From the NCBI GenBank assembly GCA_026873275.1, contig JANTUC010000006.1, positions 1,240,001-1,304,000 of the forward strand: a DNA stretch of 64,000 nucleotides, given 5' to 3'. How positions within the stretch are numbered: position 1 is the stretch's first letter; every line of letters starts with the position of its first letter. The DNA is from Pseudopithomyces maydicus. Lineage: Eukaryota > Ascomycota > Dothideomycetes > Pleosporales > Didymosphaeriaceae. A program made the translations under genes and the position numbers. Below are positions 32,493 through 42,712 of this stretch, one piece after another. The notes under the pieces are model-generated. The model saw only the letters and a program-made list of their open reading frames with translations, did no database searches and was not told the origin of the DNA.

Positions 32493-33959
32493 ATGTCTGC
32501 CATGACCCTCATCAACCTTCCCAACGAGCTTCTTGATATCATTATCCTTTTCTCTATGCCACATGAATTTGAGAAACTGGCAAGAACCTGCAAAAAGATT
32601 TATACAAGATGCGCACCATATATCCAACGCCATAAGAAGTTGTGTGCTCAGTTTAGGTGTTTTGAGTACAACAATAGGACTAGCCCACAAGCTCATCGTC
32701 TGCTGTCCGCCTTTGATCTCATAAGCCGCATTGCTGTCGAACCTCGGGTTTCCGAATACATCCAGAAAGCAAATTTGTCTTGGGATAGCGAATATTCTTC
32801 GGACCCTCAACTGGGCGTTCAATCGCCAAAATCGATTCCAAGAATAGAAGACGGAGGGCCCGTCGTCCGACTCTTTTCAGAATCAAGACATTTACAGCGA
32901 GCCGGATTAGATTGGAAAGAGTACTACTCTATCATCGTGGAGGATGTCGAAAAAAACCAGTATTCGCAACATGCATGTGCCTTTCTCCTCACGCTACTCC
33001 CCAATCTAGAAGACCTCAGAATGGTGGCAGTATGGCATGCAAATACCGCCACAAATCAATTACTCAATGCTCTTTCCTGTGAAGCCAAGCAATCTAGCTT
33101 CGCGTCTTCTGGTCTTCGGAGTCTTGGGAAACTTTACGGAGACCCATCAGATTTCGAACTTGAGGAACTGGGCCTGAGTTGGGCCGGCCCCTTTCTCGCG
33201 CAGCCGCAAGTGAGTAATTTCATAACTGTTCTCGGCTTTTCAACAGGCACAAACCCAAATACGTTCGTATTTAGGGACTCGCCCTACATGGCCGAGGCGC
33301 TCACGATAGTTTGTTTTCGCTTTTGCTGTATCGATCACTTGGGCATCACCAACTTTCTTAGAAATACTCCCCAGCTACGAACATTACTATACTCACATAG
33401 GGTATGTAAAGATTACCATCCTCCAACCTGGGATATCTGCGCATTTGTAAACGCAATATCAGCTGAAGCTGGAAGTCATCTTGACACACTCTCGGTGCGA
33501 ATCGAGACAGTCTCTCTTTTACCTGGAAAGGCAACATTGCGGTTTCAGAAACTGAGGAATTTTGATTTTCCGCCGGAACTTGTCTTATGCAATATGGAGG
33601 CAATGGGAATCAAATGGAACATGGTGACCTCTTTACAGCATCGCTTTAACGACTCAGTCAATCCGTTCGTCGGCGATCTGATACCAAGCTCGGTCGAGAA
33701 CCTTGTATTGTGGATGGTTTATGGTGGAACAAACATTGACAAGGCAGTTGATGGTCTTTTCTGCCACTTTCGCTCAACACGCAAAGTTCATCTACGAAAT
33801 CTCAAGGAAGTATACTTTCCCCGTAGCTCACCCAAAGCAGCCAAGCGAATATGCGCGAGGCTTGCAAAGGAGGCTAAAAAAGAAGGTGTACGGGTCAGAT
33901 TTATGTGTAGGCATGCTGATCCGTGGGCGTTTTGGCCCAGTGGCTATGACATACCATAA
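32493..33959 (+). CDS. F-box protein
   Basis: Single exon, 488 aa, from ATG at 32493. Residues 5-45 form an F-box (LINLPNELLDIIILFSMPHEFEKLARTCKKIY), the Skp1-binding motif of SCF ubiquitin ligases. The rest is a leucine-rich, repeat-like region, as in many fungal F-box proteins that choose substrates through irregular LRRs (SSVENLVLWMVY, FRSTRKVHLRNLKEVYF), ending with FMCRHADPWAFWPSGYDIP. Such families are large and fast-evolving in Pezizomycotina and often accessory. The target is unknown. Confidence 0.75.
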   Translation: MSAMTLINLPNELLDIIILFSMPHEFEKLARTCKKIYTRCAPYIQRHKKLCAQFRCFEYNNRTSPQAHRLLSAFDLISRIAVEPRVSEYIQKANLSWDSEYSSDPQLGVQSPKSIPRIEDGGPVVRLFSESRHLQRAGLDWKEYYSIIVEDVEKNQYSQHACAFLLTLLPNLEDLRMVAVWHANTATNQLLNALSCEAKQSSFASSGLRSLGKLYGDPSDFELEELGLSWAGPFLAQPQVSNFITVLGFSTGTNPNTFVFRDSPYMAEALTIVCFRFCCIDHLGITNFLRNTPQLRTLLYSHRVCKDYHPPTWDICAFVNAISAEAGSHLDTLSVRIETVSLLPGKATLRFQKLRNFDFPPELVLCNMEAMGIKWNMVTSLQHRFNDSVNPFVGDLIPSSVENLVLWMVYGGTNIDKAVDGLFCHFRSTRKVHLRNLKEVYFPRSSPKAAKRICARLAKEAKKEGVRVRFMCRHADPWAFWPSGYDIP

Positions 33960-34238
33960 ATCTTTAAAAAGTTACTCCCCTAAGAAGCCAGGCGAGGAGG
34001 AGCAGGAGGGTCAAAGTGACGAGTGGACTTGGTTGGAGCAACTCACAAGAGCGTCATGGTGTAGTGGGGTGCTGATGATAATGAAAATGGAAGCATCGTG
34101 CGTTTCGCCTTCTGCTATTGGATAGTCATGGTCGATAAGTTTAGAGAGTTGTACATATGACTAGGGCAGTCTAGAATACTAGCCAAATTAGATTCCTAAC
34201 TCATACCTCTTGCTCGACCCTGATGGGCTGACTACCAG

Positions 34239-35006
34239 CTAACGTATCCGTGCATTAGGGTAAGCGCTATAGCACTTCTTAAGCTGCTTCCTCACCCTAC
34301 CGATTTCGATTTCATGCTGCCGCATATCTCTTTCCAGAGTGAATAGTTCGATCACGGGTCCTTCGACCGCTGTCACGAAGGACTTTTGGGCCGAACGCAG
34401 TGCGGGTGGGACGAGGACGCCGAACCATCGTATAGGGTCCGGAGGCGGAGATGGTTTTTCAGAGTCGGACTTTTGGCCTTCCTCTTTGGCAGCGGTTGGT
34501 GTGTTTGAATCTTCTTCTGGGTGGTCTTTGGTGGGGTCATTTTCGGATGCCTCCTCAGGAAGAGGGGACTCCTCAATGGTATCATCATCCGACGGAGTAG
34601 GCACCCCGGGAGCTAAGGCGAAGCTAAATAGACCTTCTTCCTTTTGAATCGCACTAGCATCTTCTATCAACAAAGTCTGCCATTGTTTAATGGGAAGGAG
34701 TATTCACTCACATCTTGCGGGTCGCCTGCATCCTTTCATCATAGTAGTCTTGTCCATATCGTGTGTGCGTATTGTTAGAGAAATTTGCCTGCGCCAGAGA
34801 CATGAAACCCTGAAGATCAAGTCAGCAATCCATAAGAAAGTGAATCTTGATAGAATGCTCACGGAAGATAGATGCTTCGTCAGCTGCTGCTGCGCTTGCT
34901 GGTACGCATCCAGCGTCCGCAGATACTCTTCCAACAACCGATCCAGCTTCAAGACCAAGAATTCACGATCTCTCATCACTTCCCACCCTTGGGTAGATTG
35001 TTCCAT
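34239..35006 (-). CDS. VMA22: V-ATPase assembly factor Vma22-like (CCDC115 family)
   Basis: Three exons (35006-34863, 34809-34712, 34653-34239) give 218 aa. Exon 1 encodes KLDRLLEEYLRTLDAYQQAQQQLTKHLSS; splicing adds GFMSLAQANFSNN and RYGQDYYDERMQATRK, a clear Vma22 signature. The last exon has an acidic, disordered linker (about residues 90-150), then IRWFGVLVPPALRSAQKSFV and a final helical pair. Vma22 works in the ER with Vma12 and Vma21 to assemble the V0 sector of the vacuolar proton pump. The last splice choice (acceptor CTAG ending at 34654) is the only one that avoids a stop. The gene diverges from SURF1 with a 199-bp gap. Confidence 0.87.
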
Positions 35007-35205
35007 TCTGAATTTCTCCGCGGCGTCACTGATGAAAAAGGCGATATCTTTCTATCCTCGACGTACACACGTACTGTACACCCGGCGATAGGCGCCCAAA
35101 GTTCATAGCTCCCCACTAAACCCCATGCAGCCCCACCCACCCGCTCAACTTTCGTCCTCACCACCACACGCGCATATCCAAACACACAGCGCCCAACCCA
35201 CAACG

Positions 35206-36320
35206 ATGGCGAAACCCAACCCCTTCCTCACCCTCTTCCGCCGCCACTTCACCACTCCGTCCTTCAAACCCCCTCGCGGGCCCCCTCCGACCAACTCCCC
35301 ACCCGCAATGCCTCCGCGCCCGCCTCCGCACACACATCCTCCTCCTCCGCCCCCGGCGCACCATCCAAGGCGGTCCCGACTCGAACCACGGTCTCGACCC
35401 AAACTTCGTCTCCATCCTCGACCGCCCCGCGCAAATGGCGCGCGTCGGCAAGCAGCACGGACCCGGCCTCATCGTGCTGGCCATCATCCCGATTACCGCG
35501 TTCCTCCTCGGGTGCTGGCAGGTGCAGCGGCTGGGGTGGAAGACGGAGCTGGTCGCGCGCTTCGAGGACCGGCTTACGTTTCCGCCACTGGAACTCCCTT
35601 TGCGAATTGACGCAGAGGCGGTGCCGGATTTTGATTACAGGAGAGTGTGGGCAAAAGGGCGGTTGCGGCATGATCAGGAGATGTTGATTGGGCCGAGGAT
35701 GTTGGAGGGGGAGGAGGGATATACGGTCGTGACGCCATTGGAGAGGGAGGACGGGGAGGGGCGGAAGAGTAAGATTTTGTGCTGTAGGGGGTGGATAAGG
35801 AAGGATGCGGAGAAACAGTGGTTTAGGAAGAAGAATGGCGCGTTGCCTGAGGAGGAGGTTGTGGTGGAGGGGCTGTTGCGGGTGCCGCCGAAGGGGAATA
35901 TGTTTACGCCTAAGAATGTGCCCGAGGAGGGAAAGTGGTTTTTCCCCAGTGTGGAGGAGATGGCGGAGTGGACGGGAAGTCAGCCGGTGTGGGTGGAGGA
36001 GACGATGAGTGAGTGCATGATTGAAAGATGTGGAATTGGGAATGGGTATCTAATCGATGACAGCACCGGATCTACTCGTCAGCTATGAGCGCGAGCCAAA
36101 GGGTATCCCTATTGGACGGGCGCCAACTGTGAACCTGCGAAACAACCATACGCAGTACATCTTCACATGGTGAGCCCCTTCCGATCCTGAATCGGTCCCT
36201 CAAAGCTAACTGAACAGGTATGCGTTGAGCCTTGCCACCTCGGTGATGTTCTGGATGGTGGTCAAGAAGCCGCTCTCCGGCACCCAAAAACGCGTGCGCC
36301 ACAGCGTCGACTGGTCATAA
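35206..36320 (+). CDS. SHY1: SURF1/Shy1 cytochrome c oxidase assembly factor, with apparent frame breaks
   Basis: Exons 35206-36008, 36064-36169 and 36218-36320. The conserved body is evident: RTIQGGPDSN, GPGLIVLAIIPITAFLLGCWQVQRL with the first TM helix, FDYRRVWAKGRL, LIGPRML, GYTVVTPL, RGWI, the spliced MTPDLLVSYEREPKG, RNNHTQYIFTWY, and the second TM helix. SURF1 inserts heme a into Cox1 in the inner mitochondrial membrane. MAKPNPFLTLFRRHF at 35206 looks like a targeting presequence. It is two frame changes away from the body. Adding one base at the C5 run 35269-35273 (or 35281-35285) and one at 35350-35354 gives 337 aa. Missing C calls are the likely cause, though a hidden intron is possible. 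Confidence 0.9.
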
Positions 36321-36341
36321 CTCATCAGTCCTCCCCTTGTT

Positions 36342-38238
36342 TCAGTCGCCGTTTTCATTCTCTTCACGAATTGTATCCATACGTTTCCGCTTTTGTCGCC
36401 TTAGCTTGGGCAAAGGCTCCATGCGCAGCTGCTGAAGCAGCTCTCTGGGAAGCAGCTTCTGCGCCAGGGAAAAATATGTACTACTATCTGTAATTTGGCG
36501 TGTCCTGGGAGGATATCAGTATGTGTAGGGATCATCATGTAGCAAGTATATGTGTCGGTACGGGTGAAAAGGATAGAATGTACATACCTCCTCAGAAGAG
36601 CAATCACATCGCTCTCTTCGATTTGTTTCCGCCCCGCATGCTGCGCGTAAGCAGCGAGATCTTCACCAACCTGTTCGAAGAAGAAGTCCGACGTCTGAAC
36701 AAGCGCCGCCAATGTTTCCTTGCTGATCTTGGACTTGCTACCTTGGGACTTGATGAAGCCGTTTGCAAGGGTTTTGACCGTTGCTGCTGGGAACGAGGGA
36801 TACTCATGCCCAAATCGAGAGATGTTGAGTGACTTTCGTTGCCGTCCAGCACGTTTCTTGGCAGGCGTCTCCGGCCCGGGTGTTTGCAGGCTTCGATCCA
36901 TGGCCGAGGGCTCTTCACGGTAGGCTTGGACATCTGCATCATCTTCAACATTGGGCTCGGATTCCCAGCCGGCAATCTCGAGGGGCCCAGTCTCGTAGTC
37001 GTCGATCATCAGCGGCTCGATTTCTTCGTTTGCATCCAGATCAATGTCCACTTGCAGATCGTCCTCATTGTCGAGGTCGTCAAGATTAAAAATGGAGTCG
37101 GCCAGTTGTCGCAGGGTCTCGTTGTGGGCGTCTAACTCGTCTCCCTCTCCGATTGGATCCTCTTCTTCGATCCCTTCCCCTCCTTCGATCCTTTCTCCTT
37201 CGCTCTCTTCTTCGTCTTGGGCAACTGTTTCCATCCTTGGAGGAATCGTAAACCGAAACGTAGGCTCGTCATCCTCATCTTCCATTTCCCCAAACACACC
37301 CAAATCAACATCACTCGGCCTTCCATCCCTCCTTCCCGTCAACGCCCGAATCTCCGTCGTCGTATTATCCATGTCCTCCTCCGCAACCTCACCCAGCAAA
37401 TCATCAGGGTGAAGCGTCGTCCTCCTCCTAATCTCATTCCCCTCGATCTCGTATTCTTCGCCGTTGATAGTGATGTCGCCCAACTCCCCGAAATGCTCGC
37501 TGATCCTCCTGCCAAACATCTGGTTCAGACGCGGATCTTCGCTGCGCGCGCGCCGCCCAAATTCGATGGAATGGACGGTTCCGTTGTCGTAATCGTAGTC
37601 TGGTAGAGGGGCAAGAAGGGACTGGCGAGGCGGCTCCTCCATGATGCTATCATCGTCGTACATGTCGTCCAACGGCATGGATAGGCGCGGCGCCGTGGGC
37701 TCCTCATCGTCAATATCTGGGAGATCAAGGGCAGACTGGCGACTCAGTCGGGGTTGCGCGCGTGGTGTGGGCTGGACGGGTCGGGAGATCGGGGCCAGGA
37801 CTCTGCTAAGAGCTCGCAGGGCGTCGCGCGGGGTCTCCCGTTGTATCCTTCCGCTTCGCCGTCGTACATGTCCAGGTGTCCTTGCGGCATTTGCGCGCTC
37901 TCTCAGGGCTCGGATGGCATGTGGTGTTGTTGGCGCCGCTCTCCTTGAGGGAAGAGGCCGGGTAGCAGGGCCGCCGCGGGGTGTTCGCGCGGTGCCTGGG
38001 GTGCGAATCGCTGCACTTCGTGGGGTCACGCCTGCGCTTGCTGCGCGTCGAAATGGAGTTACTGGCTTCGGCGCAATGCTCGCTAGACGGTGAAGCTGTT
38101 GCTCGTCAGTGAAGTCCAGCTAAGCGGGCTACGATGCATGCATACGTCGTTATAGAGCGTAGACGAGTTCTCCACGAAAGAGCTATCCCCCGACTCGCGC
38201 GGGCTGAGGCGCTGCTTCTTGCGCGCAGATTCCGACAT
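36342..38238 (-). CDS. CNN1: Kinetochore protein CENP-T (Cnn1-like)
   Basis: Three exons (38238-38146, 38095-36588, 36504-36342) give 587 aa. The N-terminus is short and basic/Ser-rich (MSESARKKQRLSPRESGDSS), as expected for the Ndc80-binding tail. A long acidic disordered middle follows (EEESEGERIEGGEGIEEED). The C-terminal histone fold includes SFPAATVKTLANGFIKS, ISKETLAALVQTSDFFFEQVGEDLAAYAQHAGRK and ESDVIALLRR, and is completed across the last intron by the extension helices TRQITDSSTYFSLAQKLLP. CENP-T with CENP-W binds centromeric chromatin and recruits the Ndc80 complex. It converges on SURF1 with only 21 bases between stops and diverges from CMS1 with a 219-bp gap. Confidence 0.9.
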
Positions 38239-38457
38239 GGTGACTGTGTTGCGAATGTCAAGCAGCACAACTCGGGCGTCCCTCCTGCGCCGCTGTTGAC
38301 GACGGATGCCACCAACGCGTCCCATCGCGTCCCTTGCTAGCGCCCTCCCCTATCGATAGCATGCGCCACACCCGCCTGCGCCTCAAAAAGTTTCGCCCAG
38401 CGTGCCTCTCTAAAGTGCAAATCCGCAACATATCTTACGCCGAACATCCACACCAAA

Positions 38458-39339
38458 ATGTCAGACTCCGACGCCGAAGGAGGCATTCCCCTCATCGAAG
38501 CCGAATTCGATCCCACCGCAACCTCCAAGAAGCGCAAGCGCGAAGCCGAGGAAGGCACCTCGCAAGACAGCAAGAAAGCCGCAAAAAAGGCAAAGCGCAA
38601 GGAAAAGAAGAAGCTACGGCTCAAGGAAATCAACGAGGATGACTTGGATCAGGAGCTGGGCGTGAACCGGGCCTTCGAGCGCATGGACAGCCAATTGCTT
38701 GCCGACTACGTGAACGCGCGGACGAGGTTGTACGGCAAGGAACTCAGCAGCGTGGAGCTGGAGGACAAGTTCTTGCCGACGAGGACGGTCAAGAACACGA
38801 GTGGCTATACGGAGCCGCGGACCTTGGACAACCTCTCTGTGTTCTTGAAGAAGCAGGGCGGGAAGATGGAGGCTACGCCCGCGAAGCCCACGGGAGCGCC
38901 GCACACGCTCGTTGTGACGGCGTCGGGGATCCGCGCTGCGGACGTGTTCAGGTCGCTGAAGGCTGGCTTGCCCAAGGTCGGGGTGAAGAGCCCCAACGTT
39001 GCGAAGCTGTTTGCGAAGCACATGAAAGTGGCAGAGCAGGTGGAGCATCTTAAGAAGAACAAGTACGTCTGCATGCATACAACGATTTGTGGACACATCC
39101 TAACCATGTGCAGGATCGACTTTGGTGTGGGCACACCGGATAGGCTTTCTGCTCTGCTCGATCAGAACGCTTTGTCGACGGCGAACTTGAAGAGGGTGGT
39201 GGTGGATGTGTCGTATATTGACCAGAAGAAGCGCGGCATTCTGGATATGAAGGACCTGCACGAGCCATTGCTTAAGCTTTTGCTGCGGAAGGAATTCGTT
39301 GGAGACGATGACGGCGATGGTCTATTCATGTTCTACTAG
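38458..39339 (+). CDS. CMS1: Cms1-like 90S pre-ribosome protein
   Basis: Exons 38458-39062 and 39114-39339 give 276 aa. The 51-nt intron keeps the frame open if retained, so a naive reading adds 17 false residues (a GTACGT donor, a CTAAC branch and a CAG acceptor support removal). An acidic start is followed by a lysine-rich nucleolar-type stretch (KKAAKKAKRKEKKKLR). Then come HTLVVTASGIRAADVFRSL, a helicase-like fold segment, and FGVGTPDRLSALLDQNALS, which resembles the DEAD-box PTR region; this is the Cms1 layout. Cms1 belongs to the U3-containing 90S pre-ribosomal particle in the nucleolus. The fold is helicase-like without ATPase motifs. Confidence 0.88.
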   Translation: MSDSDAEGGIPLIEAEFDPTATSKKRKREAEEGTSQDSKKAAKKAKRKEKKKLRLKEINEDDLDQELGVNRAFERMDSQLLADYVNARTRLYGKELSSVELEDKFLPTRTVKNTSGYTEPRTLDNLSVFLKKQGGKMEATPAKPTGAPHTLVVTASGIRAADVFRSLKAGLPKVGVKSPNVAKLFAKHMKVAEQVEHLKKNKYVCMHTTICGHILTMCRIDFGVGTPDRLSALLDQNALSTANLKRVVVDVSYIDQKKRGILDMKDLHEPLLKLLLRKEFVGDDDGDGLFMFY

Positions 39340-39481
39340 ACGAACGCTGGCTGCTACAGAAATAGCGCTGCAGAATAAGCTTCAATGATACCCCCAGCAC
39401 CTTCAAGTGCTGCCCCCAAAACAAAAAGCCCTTGATACAAAACAAGAAAAATTCCTCCAAGCACGCAATTTTATCGAATGA

Positions 39482-39697
39482 CTAACGGTTTGAGCTATCA
39501 TCTCGTGGCTCGAAATTCAACTTGACGATAGTTAGCGTATGTCAATTGAAAGCATCAATTCTATTTACCTGATTTCCGTTGTAAAACTGCTCGTTTCTCG
39601 GCTCCCCAGACCGCTGATCCGCAAGTGTCCGCACGCGGATGCTTGCCGAACTGGACGGCTCCTGCGATGTGTTGCCCAGAGATCTCCCCTCTGTCGG

Positions 39698-39728
<31 letters not shown>

Positions 39729-41083
39729 CGTTGCTGTTGTTGCTGGCTTTCTTGCTGCGCATTACCACTCCCTCCGAGGACTGAAGATAGAGTATTACTC
39801 ATGTAACCTACAACAGAGCCCGCCAGATTGAAAGCTCCACCGACGATGTTGAAAACACCACCCGCAGCACCTCCGACGATCCCACCAGTATTACCAGAAT
39901 ATGCGTCGGTGTATCCCTTCACTGGCAGAAGTATGAGAGTTGCAGACGGAGCAAGATCGATGTCACCCAGAGTCTGATTCTCTTCCCCTGCCGACAGTTC
40001 CCGGCTTGGAAGCGGCGCCAGTATTTGCTTGAAGTAATACGGTGGATGTTGCTCGTTCGGGGTCTCGGCCCTTGCAACAAATTCCCTATCTATCCAAGGC
40101 CGCACATCATCTTGTAGCTTTGCTGTTCGGGGGAACGTGGAGCGGATAGTCGCTCCATCGAACATGCGGACGTTAAGATGAACATCTTTTGCGTTTGTCC
40201 CTCTTGAGCTCGTTGTTGTCGGAGGGGGGTTCTAGTATCCGGCTGGGCCAGTCTCTCGCGTTCTGCTTTGCGCGCTTCGGCTTGCGCTTTGCGCTCCACC
40301 TTGTCCGCCTCGATCCGAGCTTTTATACGTGCAAGCTCTTCCTTCTCTTCTTCTTTCTTCTTCCTCGCCGCTTCTCTGGCAGCCTTTTGTGCATCTGATG
40401 TTGACGAGGCTGGTTGCGGAGCTGGTGACGTAGCTTTCTGTTTACCCTTTGCATTTGAAGAGGGCGGTGGCGTTGGCGCGGAAGATGAAGTCTGCGGTGT
40501 CTCGGTAGGAAGAGTAGGCTGGGGAGGAGCAGGAGCCCGTACAGGCTCCGGTGTAGGAGCCGGTGGTGCTTGAACGGCTGGCTGTGCTGTACCTGGAATC
40601 GGTGGTGCACCTAGCACTTTCCGTACACGGTTCACGAACTCATTCTCGCTGACACCGCTGCTGAGCTGTTCCTGTAGCTGCCCGTTCCTATGGCATGTTA
40701 TTTAAAACAAAACACGAATGAGGGCATATGACGTACTGTATCACGATAAACGTGGGTGTTGCAGAAATAGTGCAGAAAGCTGATAAGAAGCCGGCCTCTG
40801 CGGAGCCTGCCTCGAGGCGGAGAAGCACCGCCTTTTGTTCGAGAAGACTAGAGAGCTACCTAGGTAAGTCTTTTGTTCTTTCCTGTGCTTGGGGGTTGTG
40901 CTCACCCAACCGCTTTTCAGCCACTGGTCCTCCCATGTGGTACTCTCTGCTCCGTCGTCTTCACATGTCAGCCTATGCATGCACGCCGGCGTAATGCGCA
41001 ATACCTCTGACGAAACAACCAACAAGCTTTTGCTCTTGTATGGCCCGGGCAATTCCGCTTTGTAGGTTTCCTTGGTGGAACAT
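39482..41083 (-). CDS. UBX-domain ER/p97 adaptor (UBXN4/Ubx7-like), with apparent frame break
   Basis: Five exons (41083-41005, 40958-40906, 40855-40737, 40687-39569, 39520-39482). The N-terminal thioredoxin-like domain (GIARAIQEQKLVGCFVRDDG, AFCTISATPTFIVIQNG, NRVRKVLGAP) precedes a Pro/Ala linker, a long charged helix (EAARKKKEEEKEELARIKAR), a UBX domain (VRMFDGATIRSTF, DVRPWIDREF), and a Gly-rich hydrophobic hairpin (GGIVGGAAGGVFNIVGGAF). This is the layout of ER-associated adaptors that recruit Cdc48/p97 for degradation of misfolded proteins. The frame breaks at a C6 run on the coding strand (40224-40229), between the charged helix and the UBX; one added base gives 469 aa. A polyglutamine tract follows the hairpin. 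Confidence 0.85.
39698..39746 (+). repeat. (TTG)n microsatellite encoding polyGln
   Basis: A run of TTG triplets on the plus strand is read as Gln codons by the UBX gene on the minus strand, with one Arg interruption (QQQQQRQQQQQQQQQQ). Length is likely to vary between strains. Confidence 0.8.
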
Positions 41084-41836
41084 GTCGTCTTTGCGAACTA
41101 TCGTTGGATGTTGGGGTGGTCACTTGGTTGGTCGCGGGGTTAAGGGAGCTTGGGGAACTGTCGCAGGAACAGGGGTATGGAGCTTAACCGTGGGGCTGGT
41201 CTTGCCGAGCCTCGTAGATACATGGTATCGAACAGAACATATCCATCAGCGGAGCGACCTCTCATTGTACTATACCATTAATGACACGGCCGAAGCTGGT
41301 AATAGCGGGGCCCTTGCGAGCTGCCACTTGGTCAGACACCCATCGGCGTCGCAGAATCACCTGGACACATGCATCGTCTCACTCAGCTGATCCACGACGT
41401 GTATCGAAAGTTGACCGAGTAGAAGAAGCGTAATGCAATGCTCATCAAAATGCCAAAATCTATGGGAATAAAAAGCCGTGATCCAATGTCTTCCATGCCA
41501 AAGGAGAGTTGCAGACCCAAAACCACACATGCTCCATTATCTACACACAGCTGACATCTCCCCCGGGCTTGATGCATCCATAGAGTGAATAAAAATCCAA
41601 ACAATAGAACCTGCTCGGCCCCGCTTGGGTAAACGTGTCGGCTGTACTCGCCTGGAGCGTATATGTGTATCAAGACCGGCGTGCTGGGTATCTGTTCCAC
41701 ATCGTGCCGTTGTTTGCGTATTATTGCGAGTAAGATCCGATCCGTCGTGCTCTCGTAATTCACCGAATGGTATTCAAACCTCATACCTGTGTACACCAAA
41801 CCGCAGTCCCACCAATCTTTGCACTGCTACCATCTC
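41084..41836. other. Intergenic
   Basis: Between the UBX gene start and the end of the Rac gene, both leftward. Holds the UBX promoter and the Rac 3' UTR. Open frames here look non-coding. Confidence 0.5.
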
Positions 41837-42712
41837 CTACAAGATGGTGCAACCCTTTTTGCTCTTGGTCTTGCCTGACGCTTGGGGACGAGGGCTGAGC
41901 ACAGCACTGCAACGGGATTAGCTAGATGCAACAACAGAAGTAGTAGATGACGTACCGAATTGCCTCGTCGAAAACGCTCTTCAAATTTCGCTGTGTCAGC
42001 GCCGAGCATTCCAGGTATTTCTGGGCTTTGATTTCCTTTGCAACCATGACGGCCTGCTCGTACTGTATGGGGGCCATCTTCTTTTGCCTGAGGCTTTCCT
42101 TGGTCGCTTCGTCGTCCCTCAAATCGAGCTTGGTACCGACTAGGATGATGGGTACACCGGGCGCGTGATGGTCGATTTCTGGGTACCACTGCACGTGCAT
42201 GTTAGTGGCTGTTAGAGAGGGGAACGCGTGATGACGGGTGTACCTTTGCCTTGACGTTGTCAAATGAGGGCGGGCTGACGATGGAGAAGCAAATTAGGAA
42301 AACATCGGTCTGGGGGTATGATAGCGGCCTCAAGCGGTCGTAATCTTCCTGTCCAGCAGTGTCCCAAAGGCCGAGGCTTATGGGCTTCCCATCAACCATG
42401 ACATTTGCCGAGTAGTTGTCGAAGCTTCGGGCGGGTCAGCTGGAGGTGATGGTGAGGTGAAGACTTGGCTGGTGCTACTCACACAGTGGGGATGTATTCT
42501 CCGGGGAAGGCATTGGTGGTGTAGGAGATCAAAAGACATGTCTGGAGGGGGCGTGTTAGCGGAGGAGGTGCTCGAGGCAGGAGCCAAGCTCACCTTGCCG
42601 ACAGCACCGTCGCCGGTCACGACACACTGCACTCGATTAGCTGGAGTCTCGGGCGCCAATGGGGCGGTGCACAAGGGCGTACCTTTAGAGATTGGGTTGT
42701 GGGGGCAGCCAT
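41837..42712 (-). CDS. RAC1: Rho-family GTPase Rac
   Basis: Six exons assemble to 201 aa. Exon 1 is 42712-42683 and the last ends at 41837. Diagnostic motifs are P-loop GDGAVGKT (15-22), effector loop YIPTVFDNY, switch II DTAGQEDYD (62-70), TKLD (120-123), SALTQ (163-167), and the polybasic prenylation tail KTKSKKGCTIL. The ALTQ...VFDEAIRAVL region and this tail distinguish Rac from Cdc42 and Rho. It cycles between GTP- and GDP-bound states at the plasma membrane, controlling polarised growth, hyphal branching and NADPH oxidase activation. All introns fall at clean GT-AG sites that join conserved residues, including K-TCLLISYTT and V-FDNYSANV. Confidence 0.95.
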
